DNA of 10,157 bases. Source: Chloroflexota bacterium (GTDB lineage: Bacteria; Chloroflexota; Dehalococcoidia; UBA1127; JACQUN01). The notes under the pieces were generated by a model. The model worked only from the letters and a program-made list of their open reading frames with translations. It made no database searches and had not been told where the DNA came from. A program made the position numbers and the translations under genes. The stretch is from the NCBI GenBank assembly GCA_016210285.1, contig JACQUN010000056.1, positions 1 through 10,157 on the forward strand, in the 5' to 3' direction. Each line of letters begins with the position of its first letter. Position 1 is the stretch's first letter. Positions 1 to 5,930 of the stretch are shown in pieces.

Positions 1-803
1 ATCCCGTCGGGCTGCTCCATGATCTCCTTGAGCATGAAGTGGTGGTAGCCGCCTCTGGCCGCGGAGATGGGGTCATAGGGGACAACAACGGGCTCCTTGG
101 CAAGGGGAGCGCCGTCCAGGGCGCAATAGCTGGCTCCTTCCGGGGTGAGGACGGCGATCTCACCGTGGGCGAGGTAGGCAACCCGGCGCGTGTAGGGCAG
201 CAGGGCGGGCAGGTCGCTCGCCAGCAGCATCTCGCCCCTCCCGTAGCCCACCGCGATGCCGCCCGCATGGCCCAGCCGCAGGGCCAGGAGCTTGTCGGGT
301 TCTCCCTGGTACATCGCTACCACGGCATGGGCCCCCTTCAGAAGGCGGGCGGCGTGCTGGAAGGACTCCAGGAAATCCATGCCCAGCTCCATGCACTCCT
401 CGATGACGTGGGAGACCACCTCGCTGTCCGTCTGGGAGGAAAAGGTGTGTCCCTTCGCCAAGAGGGACTCCTTGAGCTCCAGGTAGTTCTCCACGATACC
501 GTTGTGGACGATGACCACCCGGCCACGGCACCCCAGGTGCGGATGGGCGTTGGCGAGGGTAGGGGGCCCGTGGGTGGCCCAGCGGGTATGGCCAATGCCA
601 ATGTTGCCTGGGGGCAGGCCCCCTTCCAGAGCCGCCAGGAGCTCCTGGAGCTTGCCGGGGGTCTTATGGATCGCGATCTCCCCCTGGGGGGTTATCAGGG
701 CAATCCCCGAGCTGTCGTACCCTCGGTACTCCAGCCGGGAGAGGCCGTCAAGGAGCACCGTGGCCGCAGCCCTTGAACCGGTGTATCCGATAATCCCACA
801 CAT
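1..803 (-). CDS. glmS: Glutamine--fructose-6-phosphate aminotransferase (isomerizing), N-terminal part
   Basis: GlmS makes glucosamine-6-phosphate from fructose-6-phosphate and glutamine, the first step towards UDP-GlcNAc for cell-envelope polymers; it is cytosolic. The 267 codons seen here cover the class II glutamine amidotransferase domain. The protein begins MCGIIGYTG, so Cys2 becomes the N-terminal nucleophile after Met removal. Further family motifs follow in order: LEYRGYDSSGIAL, HTRWATHG, NAHPH, HNGIVENY and QTDSEVVSHVI. The segment HHFMLKEIMEQP near the left edge is the usual junction to the SIS isomerase domains, which lie outside the window. The ATG at 801-803 is fixed by the need for Cys2 and has a GGAG at 811-814, seven bases away. 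It follows plsC on the same strand after 133 bases. The gene is cut by the window edge; nothing in the visible part looks broken. Identification is secure. Confidence 0.97.
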   Translation of the reverse strand, partial: MCGIIGYTGSRAAATVLLDGLSRLEYRGYDSSGIALITPQGEIAIHKTPGKLQELLAALEGGLPPGNIGIGHTRWATHGPPTLANAHPHLGCRGRVVIVHNGIVENYLELKESLLAKGHTFSSQTDSEVVSHVIEECMELGMDFLESFQHAARLLKGAHAVVAMYQGEPDKLLALRLGHAGGIAVGYGRGEMLLASDLPALLPYTRRVAYLAHGEIAVLTPEGASYCALDGAPLAKEPVVVPYDPISAARGGYHHFMLKEIMEQPDG

Positions 804-859
804 GCGTGGACTCCGTAGTTGATGCATTCCCTCCACAGACAGGACGACGGCGACAGGTG

Positions 860-892
860 GGTGACCACGAAATCGAAACAGGTGAGGTCACC
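860..892. repeat. Inverted repeat between plsC and glmS
   Basis: GGTGACC (860-866) and GGTCACC (886-892) are perfect 7-base inverted arms separated by 19 bases. The heptamer ACAGGTG also occurs twice as a direct repeat at 853-859 and 878-884, exactly 25 bases apart. The element lies in the 133-base gap before glmS. It could be an operator, or a hairpin in a read-through transcript from plsC. There is no T-run, so it is not a standard terminator. I saw no clear promoter for glmS in this gap. Confidence 0.35.
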
Positions 893-936
893 GACGTCAG
901 CAGGGCCCAACCCTTTGAATGCTTCCCCGCTTCGCC

Positions 937-1611
937 TCAGCCCTGCTGCACAGAGGCAGGGGATCTTGCCTGGGGCAGACGATAGACGCCCTGGTACTGC
1001 TCAGGCAGCAGCGCCGCCACCCTGAACATCACCATGTCTGCCAGGGACTCAAGCTGCTGCCTGCCCATGCGCCCCTCTATCATCGGCAACGAGAAGAGCT
1101 GCCCGATCCGGACGGTAATGTGCCCCGTAGGGAAGGCCAGCCGCCAGAGAGGCCCAATGCGCTCTGTCCCGATGATCCCCACGGGCAGAATGGGTGCCTG
1201 GGAGCGCAGCGCCAGGAGGGCGATTCCTGGTATTGCCTTGCGCATCCCCACGTCTGGGTTGCGGTGTGCCTCAGGGAACAGCACGATGGCCCCATCCCGG
1301 CGCAGGAGCTTCAGAGCCCAGAGGAGGGCCCCCACATCCCGCCCTTCCCTGTTCATGGGGAAGGCTCCGTATGCCCGCAGGAACGAGCCCACCAGGGGCT
1401 TGAATAGCCCGCGCTTCGCCACGAAGTGCAATCGCCGCGGTATGCTCGCGCTCAGAAGGGGCGGGTCGAGGTTGCTCAGGTGGTTGGCCACGACGATGAG
1501 AGGCCCCATCGGCGGGACGTTCTCCCGCCCTTCCACCTTCCAGTGTGCAAAGACGCGGAGGGCACCCCTCATCACGAAATTGGACACGCTGTAGGCCACT
1601 CCCATCGTCAC
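937..1611 (-). CDS. plsC: PlsC-like 1-acyl-sn-glycerol-3-phosphate acyltransferase
   Basis: Members of this family transfer a fatty acyl group to lysophosphatidic acid to give phosphatidic acid, at the inner face of the cytoplasmic membrane. The 224-residue length is normal for the family. The catalytic motif NHxxxxD is present as NHLSNLD (His44, Asp49). The second block is seen in GAFPMNR (about 82-88). The third block, usually FPEGTRS, reads FPEAHRN (112-118), keeping Glu114 and Arg117 but changing the residues between. A fourth block, PILPVGIIG, follows. The GTG start at 1609-1611 overlaps the TGA of cmk by four bases, implying translational coupling; an ATG two codons later (1603-1605) is an equally possible start. 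A cmk-plsC order is common in bacteria, which supports the call. The exact acyl acceptor is not certain because of the changed third block. Confidence 0.85.
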   Translation of the reverse strand: MTMGVAYSVSNFVMRGALRVFAHWKVEGRENVPPMGPLIVVANHLSNLDPPLLSASIPRRLHFVAKRGLFKPLVGSFLRAYGAFPMNREGRDVGALLWALKLLRRDGAIVLFPEAHRNPDVGMRKAIPGIALLALRSQAPILPVGIIGTERIGPLWRLAFPTGHITVRIGQLFSLPMIEGRMGRQQLESLADMVMFRVAALLPEQYQGVYRLPQARSPASVQQG

Positions 1612-2276
1612 GCGTCCATCAAAGCCAGAATACGCTCCACCACCTGCTCCGGGGTCAGGCCGTCCGTGTCCAACTGTCTTGCGTCGGGGGCGGGCCGCAA
1701 CGGGGCAACGCTGCGCTGCGAGTCCAGCAGGTCCCGGCGCTCCAGGTCTCGAAGCACGCTTCGAAACTTCACTTTCTGGCCCAGGGTCTGGAGCTCCTGG
1801 TGCCGGCGGCGGGCGCGCTCCTGGACGGAGGCCAGCAGGAAGACCTTCAGGTCGGCGTGGGGCAGGACCACGGTGCCAATGTCCCTCCCGACCATGACGA
1901 TGCTCCCCTCCTGTGCCAGAGCCCGCTGCTTCGAAACCAGGGCCTGACGGACCCCCGCTACCCTCGCGACCAGGGAGACCGCCTGCTCCACCTCGGGGCG
2001 GCGGAGCTCCTGTGCAGCGTCCCGCCCCTGCACGAGCACCCGCTCCACACCGTCGTCAGCGGCCACCACCTCAATAGCAAGAGACTGAGCCAGCCGGCTC
2101 AGGGACGCTTCATCCTGGGGGTCAATGCCCCGCGCCAGGGCGGCCCAGGTGACGGCCCGGTACATCGCCCCTGTATCAAGGAACCGATAGCCAAGACGCT
2201 GGGCCAGGAGCCTGCCCACGGTAGTCTTGCCCGCAGCCACTGGCCCGTCCAGGGCAACCGTTGAGGGCCTGGGCAC
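1608..2276 (-). CDS. cmk: (d)CMP kinase (cytidylate kinase)
   Basis: Cmk phosphorylates CMP and dCMP with ATP in the cytosol, feeding CTP and dCTP synthesis and recycling CMP released during phospholipid synthesis. The 222-residue product is full length for the family. It has the P-loop GPVAAGKTT (residues 11-19), the NMP-binding DTGAMYRAVTWAAL, the GRDIGTVVLPHADLKVFL block, and the C-terminal RDLERRDLLDSQRSVAPL followed by a DA..LDTDGL segment typical of Cmk. I chose the GTG at 2274-2276: it leaves only a short MPRPSTVALDG lead-in, it sits just behind a purine-rich GGGGGG stretch at 2281-2286, and a strong promoter lies at 2301-2329. The frame stays open to an ATG at 2339, but that lies upstream of the promoter. 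The stop overlaps the plsC start, so the two are probably co-transcribed. Confidence 0.95.
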   Translation of the reverse strand: MPRPSTVALDGPVAAGKTTVGRLLAQRLGYRFLDTGAMYRAVTWAALARGIDPQDEASLSRLAQSLAIEVVAADDGVERVLVQGRDAAQELRRPEVEQAVSLVARVAGVRQALVSKQRALAQEGSIVMVGRDIGTVVLPHADLKVFLLASVQERARRRHQELQTLGQKVKFRSVLRDLERRDLLDSQRSVAPLRPAPDARQLDTDGLTPEQVVERILALMDA

Positions 2277-2300
2277 CCTTCCCCCCTTTGGATACCTGGT

Positions 2301-2329
2301 ATTATAGCTGGGGCTGCGGCCTGGGGCAA
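2301..2329 (-). promoter_or_regulatory. Sigma70-type promoter of cmk-plsC
   Basis: On the minus strand TTGCCC (2324-2329) and a perfect TATAAT (2301-2306) are separated by exactly 17 bases. Transcription would start near 2294, giving a leader of roughly 18 bases before the GTG at 2276. This placement excludes the longer in-frame start at 2339. Confidence 0.75.
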
Positions 2330-2462
2330 GCCCGCTCATATCCCATCACGCCTGGTGGGCTCTCCCCAGGGCAGCGCAAAGGGGACACCCGTCTCCAGAG
2401 CACCAGGGGTCCCCATCGTCCAACTGTACCCCATCCTTCTTGCGGGCCTGGGCAAGTCGAGG

Positions 2463-3197
2463 CTACGGCTCTCGCGCCAGGGTGAGCGCCCAGATGGATG
2501 ACGCACCCGCGTTACGCAGGGCCCCGGCACAGGCCTCCAGAGTCGCACCAGTCGTGCACACGTCGTCCACCAGCAGGACGCATCGCCCTTGAAAGCCCTG
2601 CCGCGCCATGAAGGCGCCCTGGACGTTGGCGCGGCGCTCCTCTCTGGAGGCCGACCGCGCCTGGGGCGGACTATCCCTGACCCGGGCAAGGGCCCGCTCG
2701 ACAAGCGGTAGGCGCAGGCGACGACCGGCCTCTTTCGCCAGCAGGGCAGCCTGGTTGAAGCCCCGCTGGCGCTCCCTCCTGGGATGCAACGGCACGGGGA
2801 CGATCAGGTCGGCAGGCACGGGGTGAGCTTGCAGATGCTCCGCCAGCAGCCCTGCCAGAGCAGGGGCGATGGCCCGCAGGTTGCTGTACTTCAGGCGGTG
2901 GACCGCCTCCCGGATAGCGCCCTCCATCAGGAAAGGGGAGCGGATCCCGTCCAGCGGGGAAGCAGCAGCCTGGCAGGCCTGACAGAGGCCCTCAGAAGTG
3001 AGCGGGCGGGCACACAGGAGACATGCGGGCTGGGGAGTGCGGGCCGCCCCCGCCAGGCACGGGGGGCACAGGTACGACCCCTCGCGGCGGCAGCCCACGC
3101 AGCGGGGCGGGAAGAGCAGATCAAGCAGGCCGCCTCCCAGCCTCCCTAGCGCCCTCGCCAGGGGCCTCCTCGCCCCAGTCGCCGGCTGAGGATGCAT
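2463..3197 (-). CDS. comF: ComF family protein (zinc-ribbon plus phosphoribosyltransferase domain)
   Basis: The 244-residue protein has the ComF layout. The N-terminal part carries CxxC pairs at Cys33/36, 44/47, 59/62 and 72/75, in the pattern FPPRCVGC...LCPPC...CLLC...LCQAC, which should bind zinc. The C-terminal part is a type I phosphoribosyltransferase fold with the family segments LIVPVPLHPRRERQRGFNQA (131-150) and the PRPP loop VLLVDDVCTTGAT (207-219). ComF is needed for DNA uptake in naturally competent bacteria, where it works at the cytosolic side with the ComFA helicase; many homologues occur in organisms with unknown competence, and their reaction is undefined. The ATG at 3195-3197 is the first start in the frame. 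It stands alone, 186 bases upstream of cmk and divergent from the HAD gene, so the context adds nothing about competence here. Confidence 0.85.
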   Translation of the reverse strand: MHPQPATGARRPLARALGRLGGGLLDLLFPPRCVGCRREGSYLCPPCLAGAARTPQPACLLCARPLTSEGLCQACQAAASPLDGIRSPFLMEGAIREAVHRLKYSNLRAIAPALAGLLAEHLQAHPVPADLIVPVPLHPRRERQRGFNQAALLAKEAGRRLRLPLVERALARVRDSPPQARSASREERRANVQGAFMARQGFQGRCVLLVDDVCTTGATLEACAGALRNAGASSIWALTLAREP

Positions 3198-3210
3198 TAC
3201 AAGCCGCCCC

Positions 3211-3240
3211 TGGAATCGTATGGGAGCGCCATGCTACAAT
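3211..3240 (+). promoter_or_regulatory. Extended -10 promoter of the HAD gene, probably leaderless
   Basis: TGCTACAAT at 3232-3240 is an extended -10 box (TGn plus TACAAT). A weak -35, TGGAAT (3211-3216), lies 18 bases upstream. The -10 ends seven bases before the ATG at 3248, so the transcript would begin at or next to the A of the start codon. No Shine-Dalgarno precedes that ATG, which fits a leaderless mRNA. Confidence 0.6.
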
Positions 3241-3247
3241 CCCCTTG

Positions 3248-3979
3248 ATGGAGCAGCGAAAGTCGTTGCAGCCCGTGCGGGCTGTCTTCTTCGACCTGTA
3301 TAATACCCTGGCCCGCTTCTGGCCGCCACGGGAGGAGCTGCAGGCGGCAGCCTGCCGCGAGTTTGGCATCGGCGTCTCCGCCCAGGGCATCACCCGGGGC
3401 TACGCCGTGGCTGACGAGTTCATGGCCCGCGAGAACGCCCGATACCCGCTGCGGCGGCGCACCCCCCAGGAGTCGGCGGAGTTCTTCGGCGAGTACGAGC
3501 GCCTCATCCTCCAGGGGGCCGGGGTGCCGGTGGAGCGGGAGCTGGCAGGGCGCATCATGCAGCGGGTACGCCAGTTCCCCTACGACCTGGCCCTCTTCGA
3601 CGATGTGCTGCCAGCCCTGCGGGAGCTGAAGCAGCAGGGCCTGGTCCTGGGCCTCATCTCCAACGTGAACCGTGACGGGCGGCAGCTCGGCGACAGCCTT
3701 GGCCTCACCCCCTGTCTGGACTTCGTCGTGACCTCCCAGGAGGTGGCCTCCGAGAAGCCGCACCAGCCCATCTTTCTGAAGGCCCTGGAGCGGGCCGGGG
3801 TATCCCCTGGGGACGCCGCCCACGTGGGTGACCAGTACACCTCGGACGTGCTGGGGGCGCGGCAGGTGGGCATCCAGGGGGTGCTCATGGACCGCTACCG
3901 CATGCTGAGCCAGCCCGTGGACTGCCCCGTGGTCCACTCCATGCCGGAGCTGGCCGAGCTGGTGCGGACAGGGCGCTAG
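3248..3979 (+). CDS. HAD superfamily hydrolase, subfamily IA-like
   Basis: This 243-residue cytosolic protein has the four HAD motifs. Motif I is VFFDLYNTL with nucleophile Asp16; the position two residues later is Tyr18, where phosphatases usually have the acid/base Asp. Motif II is GLISNVN, motif III is the Lys in ASEKPHQPIF, and motif IV is HVGDQYTSDVLGA. The helical insert after motif I (about residues 23-105) is a C1-type cap, as in haloacid dehalogenases and phosphoglycolate-phosphatase-like enzymes. The D-x-Y-x-T version of motif I is shared with L-2-haloacid dehalogenases, but also with many uncharacterised HAD proteins, so the substrate cannot be named. The ATG at 3248 is supported by the promoter spacing; a GTG at 3275 is an alternative. 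The upstream in-frame extension overlaps comF on the other strand and is not credible. It converges on the dockerin gene with 32 bases between stops. Confidence 0.88.
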   Translation: MEQRKSLQPVRAVFFDLYNTLARFWPPREELQAAACREFGIGVSAQGITRGYAVADEFMARENARYPLRRRTPQESAEFFGEYERLILQGAGVPVERELAGRIMQRVRQFPYDLALFDDVLPALRELKQQGLVLGLISNVNRDGRQLGDSLGLTPCLDFVVTSQEVASEKPHQPIFLKALERAGVSPGDAAHVGDQYTSDVLGARQVGIQGVLMDRYRMLSQPVDCPVVHSMPELAELVRTGR

Positions 3980-4011
3980 GTTCACTCCCCAACGGGCCGG
4001 CGGCGCCCGGC

Positions 4012-5787
4012 CTACTGGAAGAACTCGCCCACCAGCCCCACCAGGTAGCGCAGAAGTGTCACTGCATCCGCCAGCGAGATGTGGTCCCCGGTGTCCGGCC
4101 CGCTGGCCGGGATGTCCTGCTTCACGCTGGCCGCGTTCAACGGGCTGATCTGGTCCAGCGGCCTAGACCCCACCAGGTACTGGAGGACGGCGACAGCATC
4201 GGCCAGGGTCACAGCCCGGTTCCCTGTCGTGTCCCCCCGCAGGAACGTGGCGTCGAGCAGGGTCTTGGCGAACCAGGTTTGGGCTCCGGGCGTGGCAGCG
4301 GAGCGGAACTCGGTCTCAGACGTGCTTTGAAGCAGGCACGGCACGACCGCCGAGCCCTTCAGCCGCAGCAGGAGGCGCGCGTACTCAAAGGGTGGCTGCG
4401 CCGCCGCAGCAGCGCTGGGGAGGTCTGCCGTGATCGTGACGGTTCCCCCACTGTCATTCCAGGCGAGCTGGGTGAAGGGGCCGGAGCCCTGCACATCCAG
4501 GAGCTGCAGGCAGGCCGAGCTGTAGCTCAGGGTCGCCTCCACCCGCCGCAGGCCGCCGGGCAGGGTGACAGGCTGGTCGTTGGCGTCCACCGCCTGGTCA
4601 GCTCGCAGCACCAGCCACACCTTCCCTGAAGTCGTGGCGGGCTGGAGGGCAAAGACGGTGCTCTCCACGACGATGGGAACGCCGCTCGGTGTCGGAGTTG
4701 ATGTAGGTGTAGGTGTGTGTGTCGGGGTGGGAGTGTGAGTAGGAGTAGAGGTTGCCGCTGGTGTTGGCGTGAATGTGGCTGTCGGCGTGTAGGTTGGCGT
4801 AGCAGTGGGCGCAGGCGTCGCCGTCGCAGTGGGTGTTGGTGAAGGTGTAGGAGTGGGCGGAACCGAAGCCACCCAGTCAGGGAACCCGGCAGAAGGACCA
4901 ATGGGGAGTTGAGTTACCCCCTTACTGTTGACGTCAACTACGCAAAGTCCGCTGGAACATGAGTAAACGATCTTTCTGCCGTCTGGCGACCACGAGAGCT
5001 CCCCAGCTCTGTTGTACCCGTGAAACACGAGCAATACTTGGTCCGAGCCATCAGCGTTCATGGCATACACACCCTGAAAGTTCCCGAGGTCTCGGGTGAA
5101 GGCTATCTTCATGCCATCGGGGGACCAATCCGGCCAATAGTTGTTCCCGCTGAAGGTGAGCCTCCTCAGGTTGGTGCCGCCGATGTCTGCCACATAGATT
5201 TCGCTCTGCGTATTATCTCGCGTGGTCCGGAAAGCAAGCTTACTCCCGTCGGGTGACCAGGCAGGGTCGAGCGCGTCACCATCTAGCCAGATGCGCGTCG
5301 TTCCTGAGCCGTCAATGTTGACGAGGTAGATCGCATCGCCTTTGGACACCGCGAGCCTCGTGCCATCGGGGGACCAGGAGTGCTTGCCGCCAGAGTTTCC
5401 CGCTGTCCCAGCCAAAGGTGCCTTCCCACTCCCATCGGCATACATCAGCCATATTAGCAAGTCCAAGTAACTTTTGTAGCTGATTTTGCTTCCGTCGGGC
5501 GACCAGGCAGGCCACGCTTCATGCGTATTGCTATTGGTAAGCCTGACTTCGTTAGTGCCGTCCGAGTTGGCGGTGCATACCTGCCACGAGTTCCCCCAAT
5601 TGCTGCGAGAGCAGCCGTAGACAAGCTTACTCTGTGACGTGGGCGTGGGAGTGGGGGCTTGCCCCGCCGGTGCCGCCTCGCCCAGGACCGGCAGTAGCGC
5701 AGGCAGCGCAGCGACCACTACCAGGAGCAGGGCCCCCAGCAGCGCCATGAGGGCGGTTATTCGGGCCGCCTTCTCCATGCTTTTCAT
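4012..5787 (-). CDS. Secreted WSPDG beta-propeller protein with Pro/Thr linker, cohesin-like domain and dockerin
   Basis: The 591-residue protein starts with a charged MKSMEKAAR and a hydrophobic stretch at about 10-35, a signal peptide or membrane anchor. A short PT linker (45-50) leads to a TolB-like propeller (55-308) with five WSPDG motifs near 95, 138, 177, 221 and 266 and a degenerate sixth blade (DWVAS). A 60-residue Pro/Thr linker follows (310-369), then a beta-rich domain (about 371-490) with the cohesin-like segment VEATLSYSSACLQLLDV. A C-terminal dockerin-type region (515-585) has two repeats ending LADAVAVLQYLVG and LADAVTLLRYLVG; the first calcium loop is good (Asp519, Asn523, Asp530), the second degenerate. 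The ATG at 5785-5787 directly precedes the signal segment and has GAGG 12 bases upstream; a second ATG is at 5776-5778. It probably acts outside the cell in protein or polysaccharide binding; its ligand is unknown and no catalytic domain is visible. Confidence 0.85.
   Translation of the reverse strand: MKSMEKAARITALMALLGALLLVVVAALPALLPVLGEAAPAGQAPTPTPTSQSKLVYGCSRSNWGNSWQVCTANSDGTNEVRLTNSNTHEAWPAWSPDGSKISYKSYLDLLIWLMYADGSGKAPLAGTAGNSGGKHSWSPDGTRLAVSKGDAIYLVNIDGSGTTRIWLDGDALDPAWSPDGSKLAFRTTRDNTQSEIYVADIGGTNLRRLTFSGNNYWPDWSPDGMKIAFTRDLGNFQGVYAMNADGSDQVLLVFHGYNRAGELSWSPDGRKIVYSCSSGLCVVDVNSKGVTQLPIGPSAGFPDWVASVPPTPTPSPTPTATATPAPTATPTYTPTATFTPTPAATSTPTHTPTPTHTPTPTSTPTPSGVPIVVESTVFALQPATTSGKVWLVLRADQAVDANDQPVTLPGGLRRVEATLSYSSACLQLLDVQGSGPFTQLAWNDSGGTVTITADLPSAAAAAQPPFEYARLLLRLKGSAVVPCLLQSTSETEFRSAATPGAQTWFAKTLLDATFLRGDTTGNRAVTLADAVAVLQYLVGSRPLDQISPLNAASVKQDIPASGPDTGDHISLADAVTLLRYLVGLVGEFFQ
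4681..4860 (-). repeat. Low-complexity repeat encoding the Pro/Thr linker
   Basis: The stretch consists of degenerate hexamers that read as Thr-Pro dipeptides (TPTPTPS, THTPTPTHTPTPTS and similar) on the minus strand. On the plus strand it appears as runs of GTGTAGGTGT and GTCGGGGTGGGAGTG. It is coding, in frame with both flanking domains, and codes for an extended, probably glycosylated linker. Such tracts change length easily by slippage. Confidence 0.85.
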
Positions 5788-5838
5788 GACAAATTCAGTC
5801 CTCTTTTCGCCAGTTGCGGCCATGCGGAAAGTGGAATC

Positions 5839-5867
5839 AGTGTAGCGGGGGAGGGTAGCCCAGTCAA
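5839..5867 (-). promoter_or_regulatory. Promoter of the dockerin protein gene
   Basis: On the minus strand TTGACT (5862-5867, five of six consensus bases) and TACACT (5839-5844, four of six) are separated by 17 bases. The start site would fall near 5832, leaving a leader of about 45 bases before the ATG at 5787. The promoter lies in the 143-base gap after the CoA transferase stop, so the two minus-strand genes are probably separate transcripts. Confidence 0.65.
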
Positions 5868-5930
5868 GAGGCGCAAAGGCAGGCAAAGTCCCATCAGGCT
5901 GAGCTCCCGTCGGGGATTCCTGGCAGCTTG

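Noticed and set aside
39..776. A 245-codon plus-strand open frame
   Set aside because: It is antisense to glmS, whose protein motifs are unmistakable; the translated product has no recognisable features.
2381..2414. GGGGAC/GTCCCC inverted repeat after comF as a terminator
   Set aside because: Six-base arms with a 22-base or longer loop and no T-run; not distinguishable from chance.
3299..3304. A perfect TATAAT on the plus strand
   Set aside because: It lies inside the HAD gene and is explained by the codons of the conserved DLYNTL motif; no -35 at the right distance was evident.
3995..4012. GGCCGG/CCGGCC hairpin between the convergent HAD and dockerin genes as a bidirectional terminator
   Set aside because: Only six pairs and no T-run on either side; such hairpins are frequent in GC-rich DNA.
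4681..4860. Repeat tract as a CRISPR array
   Set aside because: The units are short, degenerate, contiguous and in frame as Thr-Pro codons; there are no spacers.
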